NCBI RefSeq assembly: GCF_000145235.1
Contig: NC_014391.1
Span: 5,216,001 to 5,280,000 of the forward strand
From: Micromonospora aurantiaca ATCC 27029
GTDB taxonomy: Bacteria; Actinomycetota; Actinomycetes; Mycobacteriales; Micromonosporaceae
Direction of reading: 5' to 3'
Length of the DNA: 64,000 nt
The notes beneath the pieces were generated by a model. It saw nothing but the letters and a program-made list of their open reading frames with translations. It was not told the origin of the DNA and searched no databases. Made by a program: the position numbers and the translations under genes. Shown piece after piece: positions 16,524 through 25,798 of this stretch (positions within the stretch are counted from its first letter, which is position 1; the number at the start of each line of letters is the position of its first letter).

Positions 16524-17063
16524 ATGACAACACGACCGACGCTGTTCCTGACCGTAGGACTGCCGGGCACCGGGAAGACCACGGAGGCGCGGCGCATAGA
16601 GGTCGAGGAGAAGGCCCTTCGTCTGACGAAGGACGAGTGGGTGAAGGCCCTCTACGGGCTGGCGAACCCGCCGTCGGCTTCGGACGTCATCGAGGGACGG
16701 CTCATCGAGATCGCGCTGCGGGCGCTCGAACTCGGCGTCAACGTCGTCATCGACTTCGGCCTCTGGGGCCGAGATGAGCGCTCGGCTCTACGACAGGCAG
16801 CAGCCGACCTCGGAGCGTCGGTGACGATGCGCTACTTCCAGCTCACACCGGCCGAGCAGCGGCAACGGCTTGACCGGCGGCAGGCCGAGGAGCCGCACAC
16901 GACCTGGCACATGTCCGACGAGGAACTCGCCACGTGGGCTGCCGTCATGAGCATCCCGACGCCGGGGGAACTGGACGGCAGTGAACCTGTCGACGATCCA
17001 CCGGCCGGGTTCGCCACCTGGGACGAGTGGCGCAGGCACCGCTGGCCTGCCGTCATCTCCTAG
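16524..17063 (+). CDS. P-loop AAA-type kinase-like protein
   Basis: A 179-residue single-domain P-loop protein. Walker A is GLPGTGKTTEA, followed by RLTKDEWVKALYG and a Walker-B-like hydrophobic strand NVVIDFGLWGRDER. The layout resembles small-molecule kinases and zeta-toxin/chloramphenicol phosphotransferase-like AAA_33 proteins, but no antitoxin partner is next to it. The ATG at 16524 is preferred over 16485 because the product then begins immediately before the first beta-strand and GGGG lies upstream. Its last 11 bases overlap the convergent mannosyltransferase-like gene. Confidence 0.75.
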   Translation: MTTRPTLFLTVGLPGTGKTTEARRIEVEEKALRLTKDEWVKALYGLANPPSASDVIEGRLIEIALRALELGVNVVIDFGLWGRDERSALRQAAADLGASVTMRYFQLTPAEQRQRLDRRQAEEPHTTWHMSDEELATWAAVMSIPTPGELDGSEPVDDPPAGFATWDEWRRHRWPAVIS

Positions 17064-18534
17064 AACCGCGTGGGAACGTCCACACGACCGCCACGACCAC
17101 CACCAGCGCCGTCATCAGCACCGCGCCCGGCGCCTTGCTGAACCGGGCCAGGTTGGATCCGTCCGGCAGGGTGAGCGCCGAGGCCACCGCGCAGGGCGCC
17201 ACGAACCAGACCTGCCGGGCCAGCGGCACCGCCGCGACCGCGAGCAGGGTCAGCGGCCAGATCGCGTACCAGGGGTGGAAGACCGGGGCGAGCAGCACCG
17301 TGGCGGCGAGCGCCAGCCCCGCGCCGAGCAGCGCCACCCGGGGGCGGGCCAGCGTCAGCCGGGCCACCCGCTGCCGGGTGTCGTTGAGCCGCCGCAGCGC
17401 CGTCCACGCCTGCCACCACAGGGCGACGAGCGTCCCGGCGAGCAGCACCAGCGCGACCCCCCGGGTCACCGGCACCGCCTGCGGTCGTAGGCCGGCCAGC
17501 TCACCGCCGTAGTCGATGACGAAGCCGACGGCTGTGGGCGGGGAGGTCCACTGCTGCGAGTCGCCGCTGTGGCCGAGCCCCTCCACCCAGCCCAGCCCGA
17601 GGCCGGTGGCGAGCGACACGACCAGCAGCGTGCCGAGCACCGAGGCGGCCAGCTGCCCGCCGTCGCGCAGCAGCGCCCGCCAGGTGTAGCGGCCGAGCAC
17701 GGCGGCGAGCGCCGCGAACGGCAGCGCCACGACGGCGACCGCCTTCACCGCCACGGCCAGGCCGAGCAGCACCCCGGCCACCAGCAGCGCGCGCGGCTTG
17801 CCCGGCAGGCGGACCAGCACCAGCAGGCCGAGCAGGAGCAGCCCGAGCGCGAGCGCGTCGTTGTGCGCGCCCGCCACCAGGTGGATCCCGACCAGCGGGC
17901 ACGCGAGCACCAGCCAGGCGGCGCGGCGGGTGGGCACCCCGGCGGCGCGGGCCAGGCCGGGCAGGCAGAGCGCGGCCAGCAGCACCCCGGCCACCGCGAC
18001 CAGCCGCAGCGCCACGACCGTCCCGATCAGGCCGCCACCGGCGAGGACTGCGAGCCCGGCCAGCAGCACGAAGAACGGCCCGTACGGCGCCGGGGTGTCC
18101 CGCCAGATCGGCGACACCGAGTCGGTCCACGGGCAGTTAGCGGCGGCGACCCCCACCCGGTACGGGCTGAGCCCCTGCGTCCACGTCCAGCCCTGGCAGG
18201 CGTACGAGTAGACGTCGCGGCTGCCGATCGGCGGCGCGGCGAGCAGCGGCAGCGACCAGAGCCCGGCGGTCACGTACGCCCACCGGCCGGACGGGGCGCC
18301 CCACCGCAGCGACCACCAGGCGCCCACGAGCAGCAGCGTCCCGGCCAGCCAGCAGCCGAGCGTCACCGGCCCGTGCGGTGCGGCCCAGATCGCGGCGAGC
18401 GTGCCGCGCGGTGGTGTGCCCGGTAGCGCGCCGCCGAGCCATCCGGCGACGGTGAGCAGTACGGCACCGGCGAGGCCGGCGTAGCGGGCGAGACCGGCGG
18501 CGATCGGCCGGACGGGTCCGTCGGGCTCGCTCAC
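17053..18534 (-). CDS. Mannosyltransferase-like multi-spanning membrane protein (GT87/MptA-B type)
   Basis: A 493-residue protein with about a dozen transmembrane helices. The first extracytoplasmic loop has PIGSRDVYSYACQGW, with the SRDVYSY acidic motif of polyprenyl-phosphomannose-dependent alpha-mannosyltransferases. NPWTDSVSPIWRDTPAPYGP-like and GAHNDALALGLLLLG segments also match, as does PVFHPWYAIWPLTLL. The GTG at 18534 is seven bases after GGAG and 11 bases past the stop of the upstream paralogue, so the two form an operon. The likely role is elongation of lipomannan-like or other cell-envelope mannans; the exact linkage is unknown. Confidence 0.82.
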   Translation of the reverse strand: MSEPDGPVRPIAAGLARYAGLAGAVLLTVAGWLGGALPGTPPRGTLAAIWAAPHGPVTLGCWLAGTLLLVGAWWSLRWGAPSGRWAYVTAGLWSLPLLAAPPIGSRDVYSYACQGWTWTQGLSPYRVGVAAANCPWTDSVSPIWRDTPAPYGPFFVLLAGLAVLAGGGLIGTVVALRLVAVAGVLLAALCLPGLARAAGVPTRRAAWLVLACPLVGIHLVAGAHNDALALGLLLLGLLVLVRLPGKPRALLVAGVLLGLAVAVKAVAVVALPFAALAAVLGRYTWRALLRDGGQLAASVLGTLLVVSLATGLGLGWVEGLGHSGDSQQWTSPPTAVGFVIDYGGELAGLRPQAVPVTRGVALVLLAGTLVALWWQAWTALRRLNDTRQRVARLTLARPRVALLGAGLALAATVLLAPVFHPWYAIWPLTLLAVAAVPLARQVWFVAPCAVASALTLPDGSNLARFSKAPGAVLMTALVVVVAVVWTFPRGSRR

Positions 18535-18545
18535 CGGCACACTCC

Positions 18546-19958
18546 TCAGTCCACGGGAACCGGCTGCCGGCCCTTGCGAGCCGACCGTACCAACCACACG
18601 ACCACCCCGATCACGAACAGGGTCATCAAGGGCGCACCGGGCATCTTGGTGTACCGGGGTAAACCGGTGCCGTCGGCCAGCACCAGGAACGACGACACCA
18701 CTGTGACGATCGAGAACCAGAGCGTGCGGTGCGCGGTGGCGGCGAGCACGGCCAGCGGCCACAGCCAGTACCAGGGGTGGAACAGCGGGGAGAGCGCGAC
18801 GGTGGCGGTCAGCGCCAGCCCGGCGTGCCAGAACGGCTCACCGCGACGGAACGACCGGAACCAGAGCCAGATCAGCACGGCGACCAGCACGACCATGCCG
18901 ATCGCCCGGGTCACCGGCAGTGCATCGACGTGCACGCCGAACGGCGCGAGCAGGTAGCCGACGGTCTGCCCCACCGCCGTCGGCGGCGACGTCCAGGCCA
19001 CCACCAGCCCGCCCTGTTCCAGCCCGCCGACGAACCCCAGCCCCAGCCCGGAGGCGAGGGTCACGGCGGCGAGCGCGGCGAGCGAGCCGCCGACCACCCA
19101 CCCGCCGTCGCGCACCAGCGTCCTGATCCGGTACGCCCCGACGATCGCGGCCAGCGCGGCGAACGGCATCACGACCAGCGCGGTGATCTTGACGGCGGCG
19201 GCAAGTCCGAGCAACGCCCCACCGGCGAGCAGCGGTCCGGGCCGGCCCGGCCGGGCGGCCACCACGGCCAGCCCGGCCACGAGCAGGCCGATCATCAGCG
19301 CGTCGTTGTGCGCGCCGGACACCAGGTGCACGGGCACCAGCGGGCTCGCCAGCGCCAGCCAGAGCGCCCGCCGTGGCGGCACCCCGCAGCGGCGGGCCAG
19401 CACCGGCAGCGCCCACGCGGTGAGCGCCACCCCGGCCACGGCCAGTACCCGGAACAGCGCGACGGCGGCGAGCAGCGAGCCGGTGGCCTCCACCACCGCG
19501 CCGGCGAGCAGCACGAACAGCGGCCCGTACGGCGCCGGGGTGTCCCGCCAGATGTAGGAGATGGTGTCCAGCCAGGGGCAGGGCAGCGCTGAGACGCCCT
19601 GCTCGTAGGGGTTGATCCCGGCCGAGAAGCTGGCGCCCTGGCACGCGTACGCGTACACGTCCCGGCTGCCCAGCGGCGGCGCGACCAGCATCGGCAGCAG
19701 CCACAGCGCGACTGTGACCAGCACCCACCGGGACGACGGCACCCGGTCCCGCAGCGACCACCAGGCCCACGCCAGCAGCGCGGTGCCGACCAGCCACAAC
19801 CCGATGATCAGCGGCCCGTTCGGGCCCTGCCAGATGCTGAGCGGCGTGGGACGCAACTCGCCGTCGGGCAGGGCGCCGCCGAGGAACGCGGCCACGGCGA
19901 GCAGCACCGAACCCGCCAGGCCGATCCAGCGCGAGAGGTGGTGAGGCACGTCCGACAT
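18546..19958 (-). CDS. Mannosyltransferase-like multi-spanning membrane protein (paralogue)
   Basis: A 470-residue paralogue of the following gene, with the same landmarks in the same order: PLGSRDVYAYACQGA, DTISYIWRDTPAPYGPLF, SGAHNDALMIGLLVAGL, AWTSPPTAVGQTVGYL and LFHPWYWLWPLAVLAA. The ATG at 19958 starts just before the first helix; the longer frame to 20168 only shadows the divergent gene. Tandem paralogues suggest duplication followed by specialisation for donor or acceptor. The gene is transcribed away from another large membrane protein, with 36 bases between their starts. Confidence 0.83.
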   Translation of the reverse strand: MSDVPHHLSRWIGLAGSVLLAVAAFLGGALPDGELRPTPLSIWQGPNGPLIIGLWLVGTALLAWAWWSLRDRVPSSRWVLVTVALWLLPMLVAPPLGSRDVYAYACQGASFSAGINPYEQGVSALPCPWLDTISYIWRDTPAPYGPLFVLLAGAVVEATGSLLAAVALFRVLAVAGVALTAWALPVLARRCGVPPRRALWLALASPLVPVHLVSGAHNDALMIGLLVAGLAVVAARPGRPGPLLAGGALLGLAAAVKITALVVMPFAALAAIVGAYRIRTLVRDGGWVVGGSLAALAAVTLASGLGLGFVGGLEQGGLVVAWTSPPTAVGQTVGYLLAPFGVHVDALPVTRAIGMVVLVAVLIWLWFRSFRRGEPFWHAGLALTATVALSPLFHPWYWLWPLAVLAATAHRTLWFSIVTVVSSFLVLADGTGLPRYTKMPGAPLMTLFVIGVVVWLVRSARKGRQPVPVD

Positions 19959-19994
19959 GCTGCCAGTACGGTGGTTCGCGATCAGGAGGTGGGC

Positions 19995-21758
19995 ATGCGG
20001 GGCGGTCGGGTGGTGGCGGTCTCCGCCGTGTCGGCGCTCGTCCTCGCCGTGCTCTACCTCACGCTGCCGGCCACCGGCTCCGACCTGTCCGCGCAGGTCG
20101 CCCGCGCCGGGTTCTTCGCCGACCACGGGGCCGCCCTGGTCGACCTGCGCTGGTACGGCGGCGTGCACCCGTGGGGCTACAGCCTCGTCTCACCGCCGCT
20201 GATGGCACTGCTCGGGGTACGCGTCACCGGCGCGCTCGCCCTGCTCGCCTCCGCCACCGCGTTCGCCGCCCTGCTGGTACGGACCCGGGTGCCCCGCCCG
20301 CTGCTCGGCAGCCTGGTCGGCGTGGTGACGATCGCCGGCAACCTGGTGTCCGGCCGGGTCACGTACGCCCTCGGCGTCGCGTTCGGCCTGGCCGCGCTGC
20401 TCGCGCTCACGGTCCCCGCCCGCCGAGCCCGGCTCGTCGCCGCCGGTGCCGATGGTGTCGCTGCCGGGCCGGCCGGTCCCGGCGCTGCCGGTGGCGGCCG
20501 GAACGTCTGGGCGGCCGTCGCCGCCGGTGCCGCCGCGCTGCTCGCATCGGCGGCCAGCCCGGTGGCCGGGCTGTTCGTCGGGCTCGCCGGCGTCGCGCTG
20601 CTGCTGTCCCGCCGGTACGCCGACGGCCTGCTGCTCGCCGTACCGGCCGCGGTGCCGCTGGCGGTGACCGGGCTGCTGTTCGGCGAGGGCGGCTGGATGA
20701 ACATCAGCACGGCCGACACCGTGCACGCCGTGGTGACGAGCCTGGTCGTGGCGGCTCTCGTGGCGTACCGGCCGGTGCGGGTGGGCGCGCTGCTGTCCGC
20801 GGCCGGGGTGCTGGCGTCGGCGCTGCTGCACACACCGGTCGGGCTGAACGCCACCCGCCTGGTGGTGATGTTCGCGCTGCCGCTGCTGGCCGCCGCGGCG
20901 ACGCCCCCCGCATGGTTCACCGCGAGCCGCCTCGGCGGCCGACTCGGCGGTCGACTCGGCGGCCGACTCGGCGCGGGCCGTCTCGGCGCGGGCCGACTCG
21001 GTGCGGGCCGTCCCGACAGCGACGCGCATGGCATTGGCCGGCTCGGCCAGGGTCGGTCCCGCCGGGCTGTCGGAGTGGCCGGGCTGGCCGCCCTGCTCGC
21101 CGTCGTCTGCTGGTGGCAGCCGCCGGTGGTCACCGCCGACCTGCGCAGCGCCGACGATCCGACGGCCGACCCGGCGTACTTCGCTCCGCTGCGCGCGGAA
21201 CTGGCCCGGCGCGGGCTCACCGGACGGGTGGAGGTGCCGCCGACCCGCAACTACTGGGAGGCGGCCCGGATGGGTGAGGTGCCGCTGGCCCGGGGCTGGC
21301 TACGCCAGGCCGACATCGACCGCAACCCGCTGTTCTTCACCACGGTGCCCGGCGCGGACGGCACCGGCATTCCGCTGACCTCCGTTACCTACCGGGACTG
21401 GCTGGCCGACAACGCGGTGCAGTACGTGGCAGTGCCCGATGCCGAGTTCTCCTGGGTGGGGCGATCCGAGGCGAAGCTGGTCGAGCTGGGCCAGCCGTAC
21501 CTGACCGAGGTCTGGTCGAACCGGCACTGGAAGCTGTACGCGGTGGCCGAACCCACCCCGATCGTCGGCGCGCCGGGTGAGCTGATCAGCCAGGACGGCG
21601 CTTCGATCACGTTCCGCGCCCTCGCCCCCGGCCCGATCCCGATCCGGGTACGCCACGACCGCTGGCTCACCGTCTCCAACGGCGCCACGGTCACCCGAGC
21701 CGGTAAGTGGACCACCGTAACGGTCCCCCAACCCGGCACCTACACCCTCACGAGCTGA
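19995..21758 (+). CDS. Large integral membrane protein with internal RLGG/RLGAG repeats
   Basis: A 587-residue protein starting at the ATG at 19995, which has AGGAGGT four bases upstream. It has about ten N-terminal helices, then a repetitive hydrophilic loop at residues 312-338 made of RLGG and RLGAG units, one more helix, and a soluble C-terminal domain of about 200 residues with aromatic-rich beta-like segments (NRHWKLYAVAEPTPIVG). The first loop contains WYGGVHPWGYSLVSPP. It could be a sugar transferase or polysaccharide-assembly protein given its divergent mannosyltransferase-like neighbours, but I cannot assign a family with confidence. Confidence 0.7.
   Translation: MRGGRVVAVSAVSALVLAVLYLTLPATGSDLSAQVARAGFFADHGAALVDLRWYGGVHPWGYSLVSPPLMALLGVRVTGALALLASATAFAALLVRTRVPRPLLGSLVGVVTIAGNLVSGRVTYALGVAFGLAALLALTVPARRARLVAAGADGVAAGPAGPGAAGGGRNVWAAVAAGAAALLASAASPVAGLFVGLAGVALLLSRRYADGLLLAVPAAVPLAVTGLLFGEGGWMNISTADTVHAVVTSLVVAALVAYRPVRVGALLSAAGVLASALLHTPVGLNATRLVVMFALPLLAAAATPPAWFTASRLGGRLGGRLGGRLGAGRLGAGRLGAGRPDSDAHGIGRLGQGRSRRAVGVAGLAALLAVVCWWQPPVVTADLRSADDPTADPAYFAPLRAELARRGLTGRVEVPPTRNYWEAARMGEVPLARGWLRQADIDRNPLFFTTVPGADGTGIPLTSVTYRDWLADNAVQYVAVPDAEFSWVGRSEAKLVELGQPYLTEVWSNRHWKLYAVAEPTPIVGAPGELISQDGASITFRALAPGPIPIRVRHDRWLTVSNGATVTRAGKWTTVTVPQPGTYTLTS
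20928..21008. repeat. In-frame tandem repeat (12- then 15-bp units)
   Basis: Three 12-bp units of CGCCTCGGCGGC type (20928-20963) are followed by three 15-bp units of CGACTCGGCGCGGGC type (20964-21008). They encode RLGG three times and then RLGAG three times. Such a stretch is prone to slippage, and copy number may vary between strains. Confidence 0.85.
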
Positions 21759-21765
21759 CCCGGCT

Positions 21766-21819
21766 AGAGATCTTGGTACGAAAAGGCCCTCATAGGGGCC
21801 GTTTGCTACCAAGATCTCT
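21766..21819. repeat. Palindromic element in convergent gap (GATCTTGGTA family)
   Basis: AGAGATCTTGGTA (21766-21778) is perfectly complementary to TACCAAGATCTCT (21807-21819). Inside the loop a second stem, GGCCC/GGGCC, can form. It lies eight bases after the stop of the upstream gene and before the converging glnE. Confidence 0.88.
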
Positions 21820-21943
21820 CGGCGCTCCCGAGATGCGGAACGCATGGCTCGCGTGTCGGGACAAGCCTCGGTAGAGGAGCAGCGAAGGCGGTCAGCGAGG
21901 CCCCGGCACGCCGCGGCACCCGGGCCGGCATCCGGGCCCGGGT

Positions 21944-24900
21944 CTAGAGGGGGGACTCCAGGATTCGCTGGACGACTGTGCGGGAGTGGCGGCCGGTGCG
22001 CAGGTACTCGTCGAGGAACTCGCCCTGGTCCTCGCGCCCCAGCAGCCGCACCACACCGGCCAGCTCCACCCCGTGCCGGGGCAACTGGTCACCGGCCCGG
22101 CCGCGTACCAGCATCAGCGCGTCGCGCACCTCGGCGGCGAGCGTCCAGCCGGCTGCCAGCTCGGCGGCGTCGGAGGCGTCGAGCAGCCCGGCGTCGCGGG
22201 CGGCGGCGAGGGCGTCGAGCGTACGGGTGCCGCGCAGGGCGGGCACCTGACCGGCGTACCGGAGCTGCAGCAACTGCACCGCCCACTCGACGTCGGCCAG
22301 CCCGCCCCGGCCCAGCTTGGTGTGGGTGGCCGGGTCGGCGCCCCGGGGCAGCCGCTCGGTCTCCACCCGCGCCTTGATCCGGCGGATCTCGACCACCTGC
22401 TCGCGGCTCAGCCCTTCGGCCGGATAGCGCACCGGCTCGATCATGGCCTCGAACTCGGCGCCCAGGTCGGCGTCGCCGCAGACGAACCGGGCGCGCAGCA
22501 GTGCCTGCGCCTCCCACACCCGGGACCAGCGCGCGTAGTACTGCGCGTACGCGGCCAGGCTGCGGACCAGCGGGCCCTGCCGGCCCTCGGGGCGCAGGTC
22601 GGCGTCGACGCCCAGCGGCGGGTCGGGGGCGGGCGCGGACAGCAGCCGGCGCAACTCCTCGGCGACGGCGTGCGCTGCTGCGCTCGCCGCGCTCTCCTCC
22701 ACCCCGGGCGGCGGGTCGTAGACGAACAGCACGTCGGCGTCGGAGAGGTAGTTCGACTCGTACCCGCCGAGCCGGCCCATGCCGATCACCGCGAAGCGCA
22801 GGCCGGACGGTCCGGGGTGGACGGTACGGGCGGCGCGCAGCGCGGCGGCGAGCGTGGCGTCGGCGACGTGCGACAGCGCGGTGCCGACAGCCGTCACGTC
22901 CACCACTGTGGGCCGGCGTTCCCCGCCGCCGACCGGGCGCGGGGTGAGCGGGGCGAGCGAACCGGCGCGGCTGAGCACGTCGGCGGCGGCGATCCGGACC
23001 AGTTCCCGGCGGCGCAGCGCGCGGACCGCCCGGATCGCCTCGACCGGGTCGTCGTGGCGGGCGGCAGCGGCGGCGAAGCCGTCGACGAGCGTCTCCCGTG
23101 GACGCGGGGTCAGTTCGCTGTCCTCGGCGAGCAGCCGCAGCGCCTCCGGTTCGCGGGCCAGCATGTCGGCCGCGTACCGGGACGAGGACAGCACCCGGGC
23201 CAGCCGGCGCGCCACCGGGCCGGAGTCGCGCAGCAGGCGCAGGTACCAGGGGGTGCTGCCGAGCTTGTCGGAGACCTGCCGGTAGTTGAGCAGTCCGCGG
23301 TCCGGTTCGGGGGCGTCGGCGAACTCGTCGAGCAGCACCGGCAGCAGCGTGCGCTGGATGGCGGCGGTCCGGCTGACCCCGCCGGTGAGCGCCTGGAGGT
23401 GCCGCAGCGCGCCGGCCGGGTCGGCGAAGCCGAGCACCTCCAGCCGGTGCCGGGCCGCCTCGGGCGTGAGGCGCAGCCCTTCGGCCGGTACGCGGGCCAC
23501 GGATTCGAGCAGCGGCCGGTAGAGCAGTTTGGCGTGCAGCCGGCGTACCTCGGTGGCGTGGGTGACCCACTCGGCGCGGAACTCCTCGACGGCGCTGCGG
23601 CCCGGCGTGGCCGCGTAGCCGAGCGCGGCGGCGAGCCAGCGCAGCGCGGCCGGTTCGGTCGGCACGGTGTGGGTGCGGCGCAGGGCCTGGAGCTGGAGCC
23701 GGTGCTCGACGGCGCGCAGGAAGCGGTAGCCGCGCAGGAGAGCCTCCCCGTCGGCGCGGCCCACGTAGCCGCCGGCGACGAGCGCGCGCAGCGCCGGCAC
23801 GGTGCCGGGCACCCGCAGCGACTCGTCGCCCCGGCCGTGCACGAGCTGGAGCAGCTGGACGGCGAACTCGATGTCGCGCAGCCCGCCCGGGCCGCGCTTG
23901 ATCTCGCGTTCCAGCTCCTTCGGCGGCACGTTGTCGAGGATCTTGCGGCGCATGGACCGGACGTCCTCGACCGCCTCGGGGCGCTCGGCGGCGGTCCACA
24001 CGAGCGGGGCCAGCGCGTCGATCCACTCCTTTGCGAGTTCCAGGTCTCCGGCGGCCGGGCGGGCCTTGAGCAGCGCCTGGAACTCCCAGGTGCGCGCCCA
24101 GCGCTTGTAGTAGGCGAGGTGGCTGGCGAGCGTGCGCACCAGCGGCCCCCGGTTGCCCTCGGGACGCAGCGCCGCGTCGACCGGCCACGCCACCAGCCCG
24201 CAGATCTGGATCAGCCGGGTGGCGATCTGGGTCGCGGCGGGCAGGTCGTCGTCGGTGGCGGAGACGAAGATGACGTCGACGTCGGAGACGTAGTTCAGCT
24301 CGTCGCCACCGCACTTGCCCATCGCCACCACTGCGAGCCGGGGGCGCGGCGTGCCCTCCGGCAGCTCGTCGGCGGCGATGTCGTAGGCGGCGGCCAGCGT
24401 GGCGTCGGCCAGCCCGGACAGCGCCGCCATGGTCTGCTCCAGGCCGCGCCCGCCGGTCAGGTCGGCCGCCGCGATCCGCAGCAGCGCGAGCCGGTACGCC
24501 TGCCGCAGCAGCGGGACCGCGCCGGTGACGGTGGTGAGCCGGGCGGCGACGCCGAGGTCGAGCCGCCCTTCCGCGGTGGGGGCGAGCCCGTCCGGCTCGG
24601 TCGCCAGCACCGCCCACTGCCCGGGGTTGGCGACCAGATGGTCGCCGAGCGCGGACGAGGCGCCGAGCACCGCGATCAGCCGGCGGCGCAGCCCGGGGTC
24701 GGCGGCCAGGGCGTCGCGTACGGCCACCTCGTCGCCGGAGCGCCGCTCGGACTCGACCAGCCGGTGCAGCTGACGCAGGGCCAGGTCCGGGTCGGCGGCG
24801 CGGGACAGCGCGGCGAGCAGTTCGGCGGCGCGTTCGTCGGCGGGTTCCTGGGTGTCGGGCCGCCACAGGGCAAGCCCGTCCGGGCCGAGCAGGTCCGCGG

Positions 24901-24967
24901 CGCGGGTGGCGCCGTCGCCCTCGGCGAATCCGTAGCGGGCCAGGCGCCCGCGGGCCGGCCGGGTCAC
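21944..24967 (-). CDS. glnE: Bifunctional glutamine-synthetase adenylyltransferase/deadenylase
   Basis: GlnE adds AMP to, and removes it from, the regulatory tyrosine of GlnA, here Tyr402 of the gene at 14935. The 1007-residue product has the expected duplicated nucleotidyltransferase architecture. The N-terminal deadenylase domain has GKCGGDELNYVSDVDVIF, and the C-terminal adenylylase domain has GMGRLGGYESNYLSDADVLF, both with intact D-x-D metal motifs. Helical linkers (KRGPGGLRDIEFAVQLLQL and KLGRGGLADVEWAVQLLQL) follow each. The GTG start is two bases after the stop of the upstream amidotransferase gene, implying translational coupling. Confidence 0.97.
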   Translation of the reverse strand: MTRPARGRLARYGFAEGDGATRAADLLGPDGLALWRPDTQEPADERAAELLAALSRAADPDLALRQLHRLVESERRSGDEVAVRDALAADPGLRRRLIAVLGASSALGDHLVANPGQWAVLATEPDGLAPTAEGRLDLGVAARLTTVTGAVPLLRQAYRLALLRIAAADLTGGRGLEQTMAALSGLADATLAAAYDIAADELPEGTPRPRLAVVAMGKCGGDELNYVSDVDVIFVSATDDDLPAATQIATRLIQICGLVAWPVDAALRPEGNRGPLVRTLASHLAYYKRWARTWEFQALLKARPAAGDLELAKEWIDALAPLVWTAAERPEAVEDVRSMRRKILDNVPPKELEREIKRGPGGLRDIEFAVQLLQLVHGRGDESLRVPGTVPALRALVAGGYVGRADGEALLRGYRFLRAVEHRLQLQALRRTHTVPTEPAALRWLAAALGYAATPGRSAVEEFRAEWVTHATEVRRLHAKLLYRPLLESVARVPAEGLRLTPEAARHRLEVLGFADPAGALRHLQALTGGVSRTAAIQRTLLPVLLDEFADAPEPDRGLLNYRQVSDKLGSTPWYLRLLRDSGPVARRLARVLSSSRYAADMLAREPEALRLLAEDSELTPRPRETLVDGFAAAAARHDDPVEAIRAVRALRRRELVRIAAADVLSRAGSLAPLTPRPVGGGERRPTVVDVTAVGTALSHVADATLAAALRAARTVHPGPSGLRFAVIGMGRLGGYESNYLSDADVLFVYDPPPGVEESAASAAAHAVAEELRRLLSAPAPDPPLGVDADLRPEGRQGPLVRSLAAYAQYYARWSRVWEAQALLRARFVCGDADLGAEFEAMIEPVRYPAEGLSREQVVEIRRIKARVETERLPRGADPATHTKLGRGGLADVEWAVQLLQLRYAGQVPALRGTRTLDALAAARDAGLLDASDAAELAAGWTLAAEVRDALMLVRGRAGDQLPRHGVELAGVVRLLGREDQGEFLDEYLRTGRHSRTVVQRILESPL

Positions 24968-24969
24968 CG

Positions 24970-25737
24970 TCAGGCCCCGAGCAGCGGCAGGCTACGGCGC
25001 GGGTTGTCGTCGCCGAGTTCGCCGAGCGCGAGCGCGGCGAACCGGATCGCGAACGGCTGCCACGCCTCCTCGACGTCGGCCATCACCCGGTCGCAGGCCG
25101 CCACCACCAGCTCCGGGTCGTAGCCCAGCTCGGCCAGCACGGCCGAGTCGCGGGACCACTCGGCGATCATCGCGGTGTCGCACTCGATGTGGAACTGCAG
25201 GCCCCAGGCCCGGTCGCCGAGCCGGAACGCCTGGTGCGGGTAGCGGGTGGACGCGGCGAGCAGCGTCGCGCCGTGCGGCAGCTCGGTGATCTCGTCGGCG
25301 TGCCACTGGAGGACGTCGGGCATCAGCGGCACGTACCGGAACAGGGGGTCGTCCTCGGCGGCGTCGCGCCGCCCGACGAGCGCCGGACCGACCTCCGGAC
25401 CGGACGGGCTGCGTTCGACCCGGCCCGCGTGCGCGGTGGCCAGCAGTTGCGCGCCGAGGCAGACGGCGAGCGTGGGCACGCGCCCGCGGACCGCCTTGCG
25501 CAGCAGCCCCTCCAGCGCCGGGAACCAGGGCGCGCCGGGGCCGCCGTCGGACCCCGGGTATGCCTGCTGGTCGCCGCCGAGCACCACGAGCGCGGCGTAC
25601 CCCTCCAGGTCGCCGGGGAGCGGGTCACCGGCGTGCGGACGCAGCACGCGCAGCTCAAGGCCCCCTTCGCTGAGCCACTCCCCCAGGCGGCGGAGGTCGT
25701 CGGTCGGGTCGTTTTCGATCACCAGCGCGGTCGCCAC
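24970..25737 (-). CDS. Type 1 (class I) glutamine amidotransferase domain protein
   Basis: A stand-alone 255-residue triad amidotransferase domain of the GMP-synthase-like type. The nucleophile is Cys93 in AVCLGAQLLA, and His183 and Glu185 are in GLQFHIECD, so the catalytic triad is complete. It probably hydrolyses glutamine or a gamma-glutamyl compound; no synthase partner adjoins. It ends two bases before glnE, so the pair is co-expressed and may be functionally linked to glutamine homeostasis. The GTG at 25737 gives the expected MATALVIEND first strand. Confidence 0.88.
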   Translation of the reverse strand: MATALVIENDPTDDLRRLGEWLSEGGLELRVLRPHAGDPLPGDLEGYAALVVLGGDQQAYPGSDGGPGAPWFPALEGLLRKAVRGRVPTLAVCLGAQLLATAHAGRVERSPSGPEVGPALVGRRDAAEDDPLFRYVPLMPDVLQWHADEITELPHGATLLAASTRYPHQAFRLGDRAWGLQFHIECDTAMIAEWSRDSAVLAELGYDPELVVAACDRVMADVEEAWQPFAIRFAALALGELGDDNPRRSLPLLGA

Positions 25738-25786
25738 GACGTCGAGGCTAACCGGTACGCCCGACAGGGCACGGTCCGGCAGGCCC

Positions 25787-25792
25787 TAGGCT
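25787..25792 (+). promoter_or_regulatory. Predicted -10 box of leaderless transcript (TAGGCT)
   Basis: TAGGCT lies six bases before the GTG at 25799 without a ribosome-binding site. Confidence 0.6.
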
Positions 25793-25798
25793 CCGATC

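Noticed and set aside
16524..17063. P-loop protein considered as a zeta-type toxin with an antitoxin
   Set aside because: No small antitoxin ORF lies upstream, and the domain equally fits general AAA_33 kinases.
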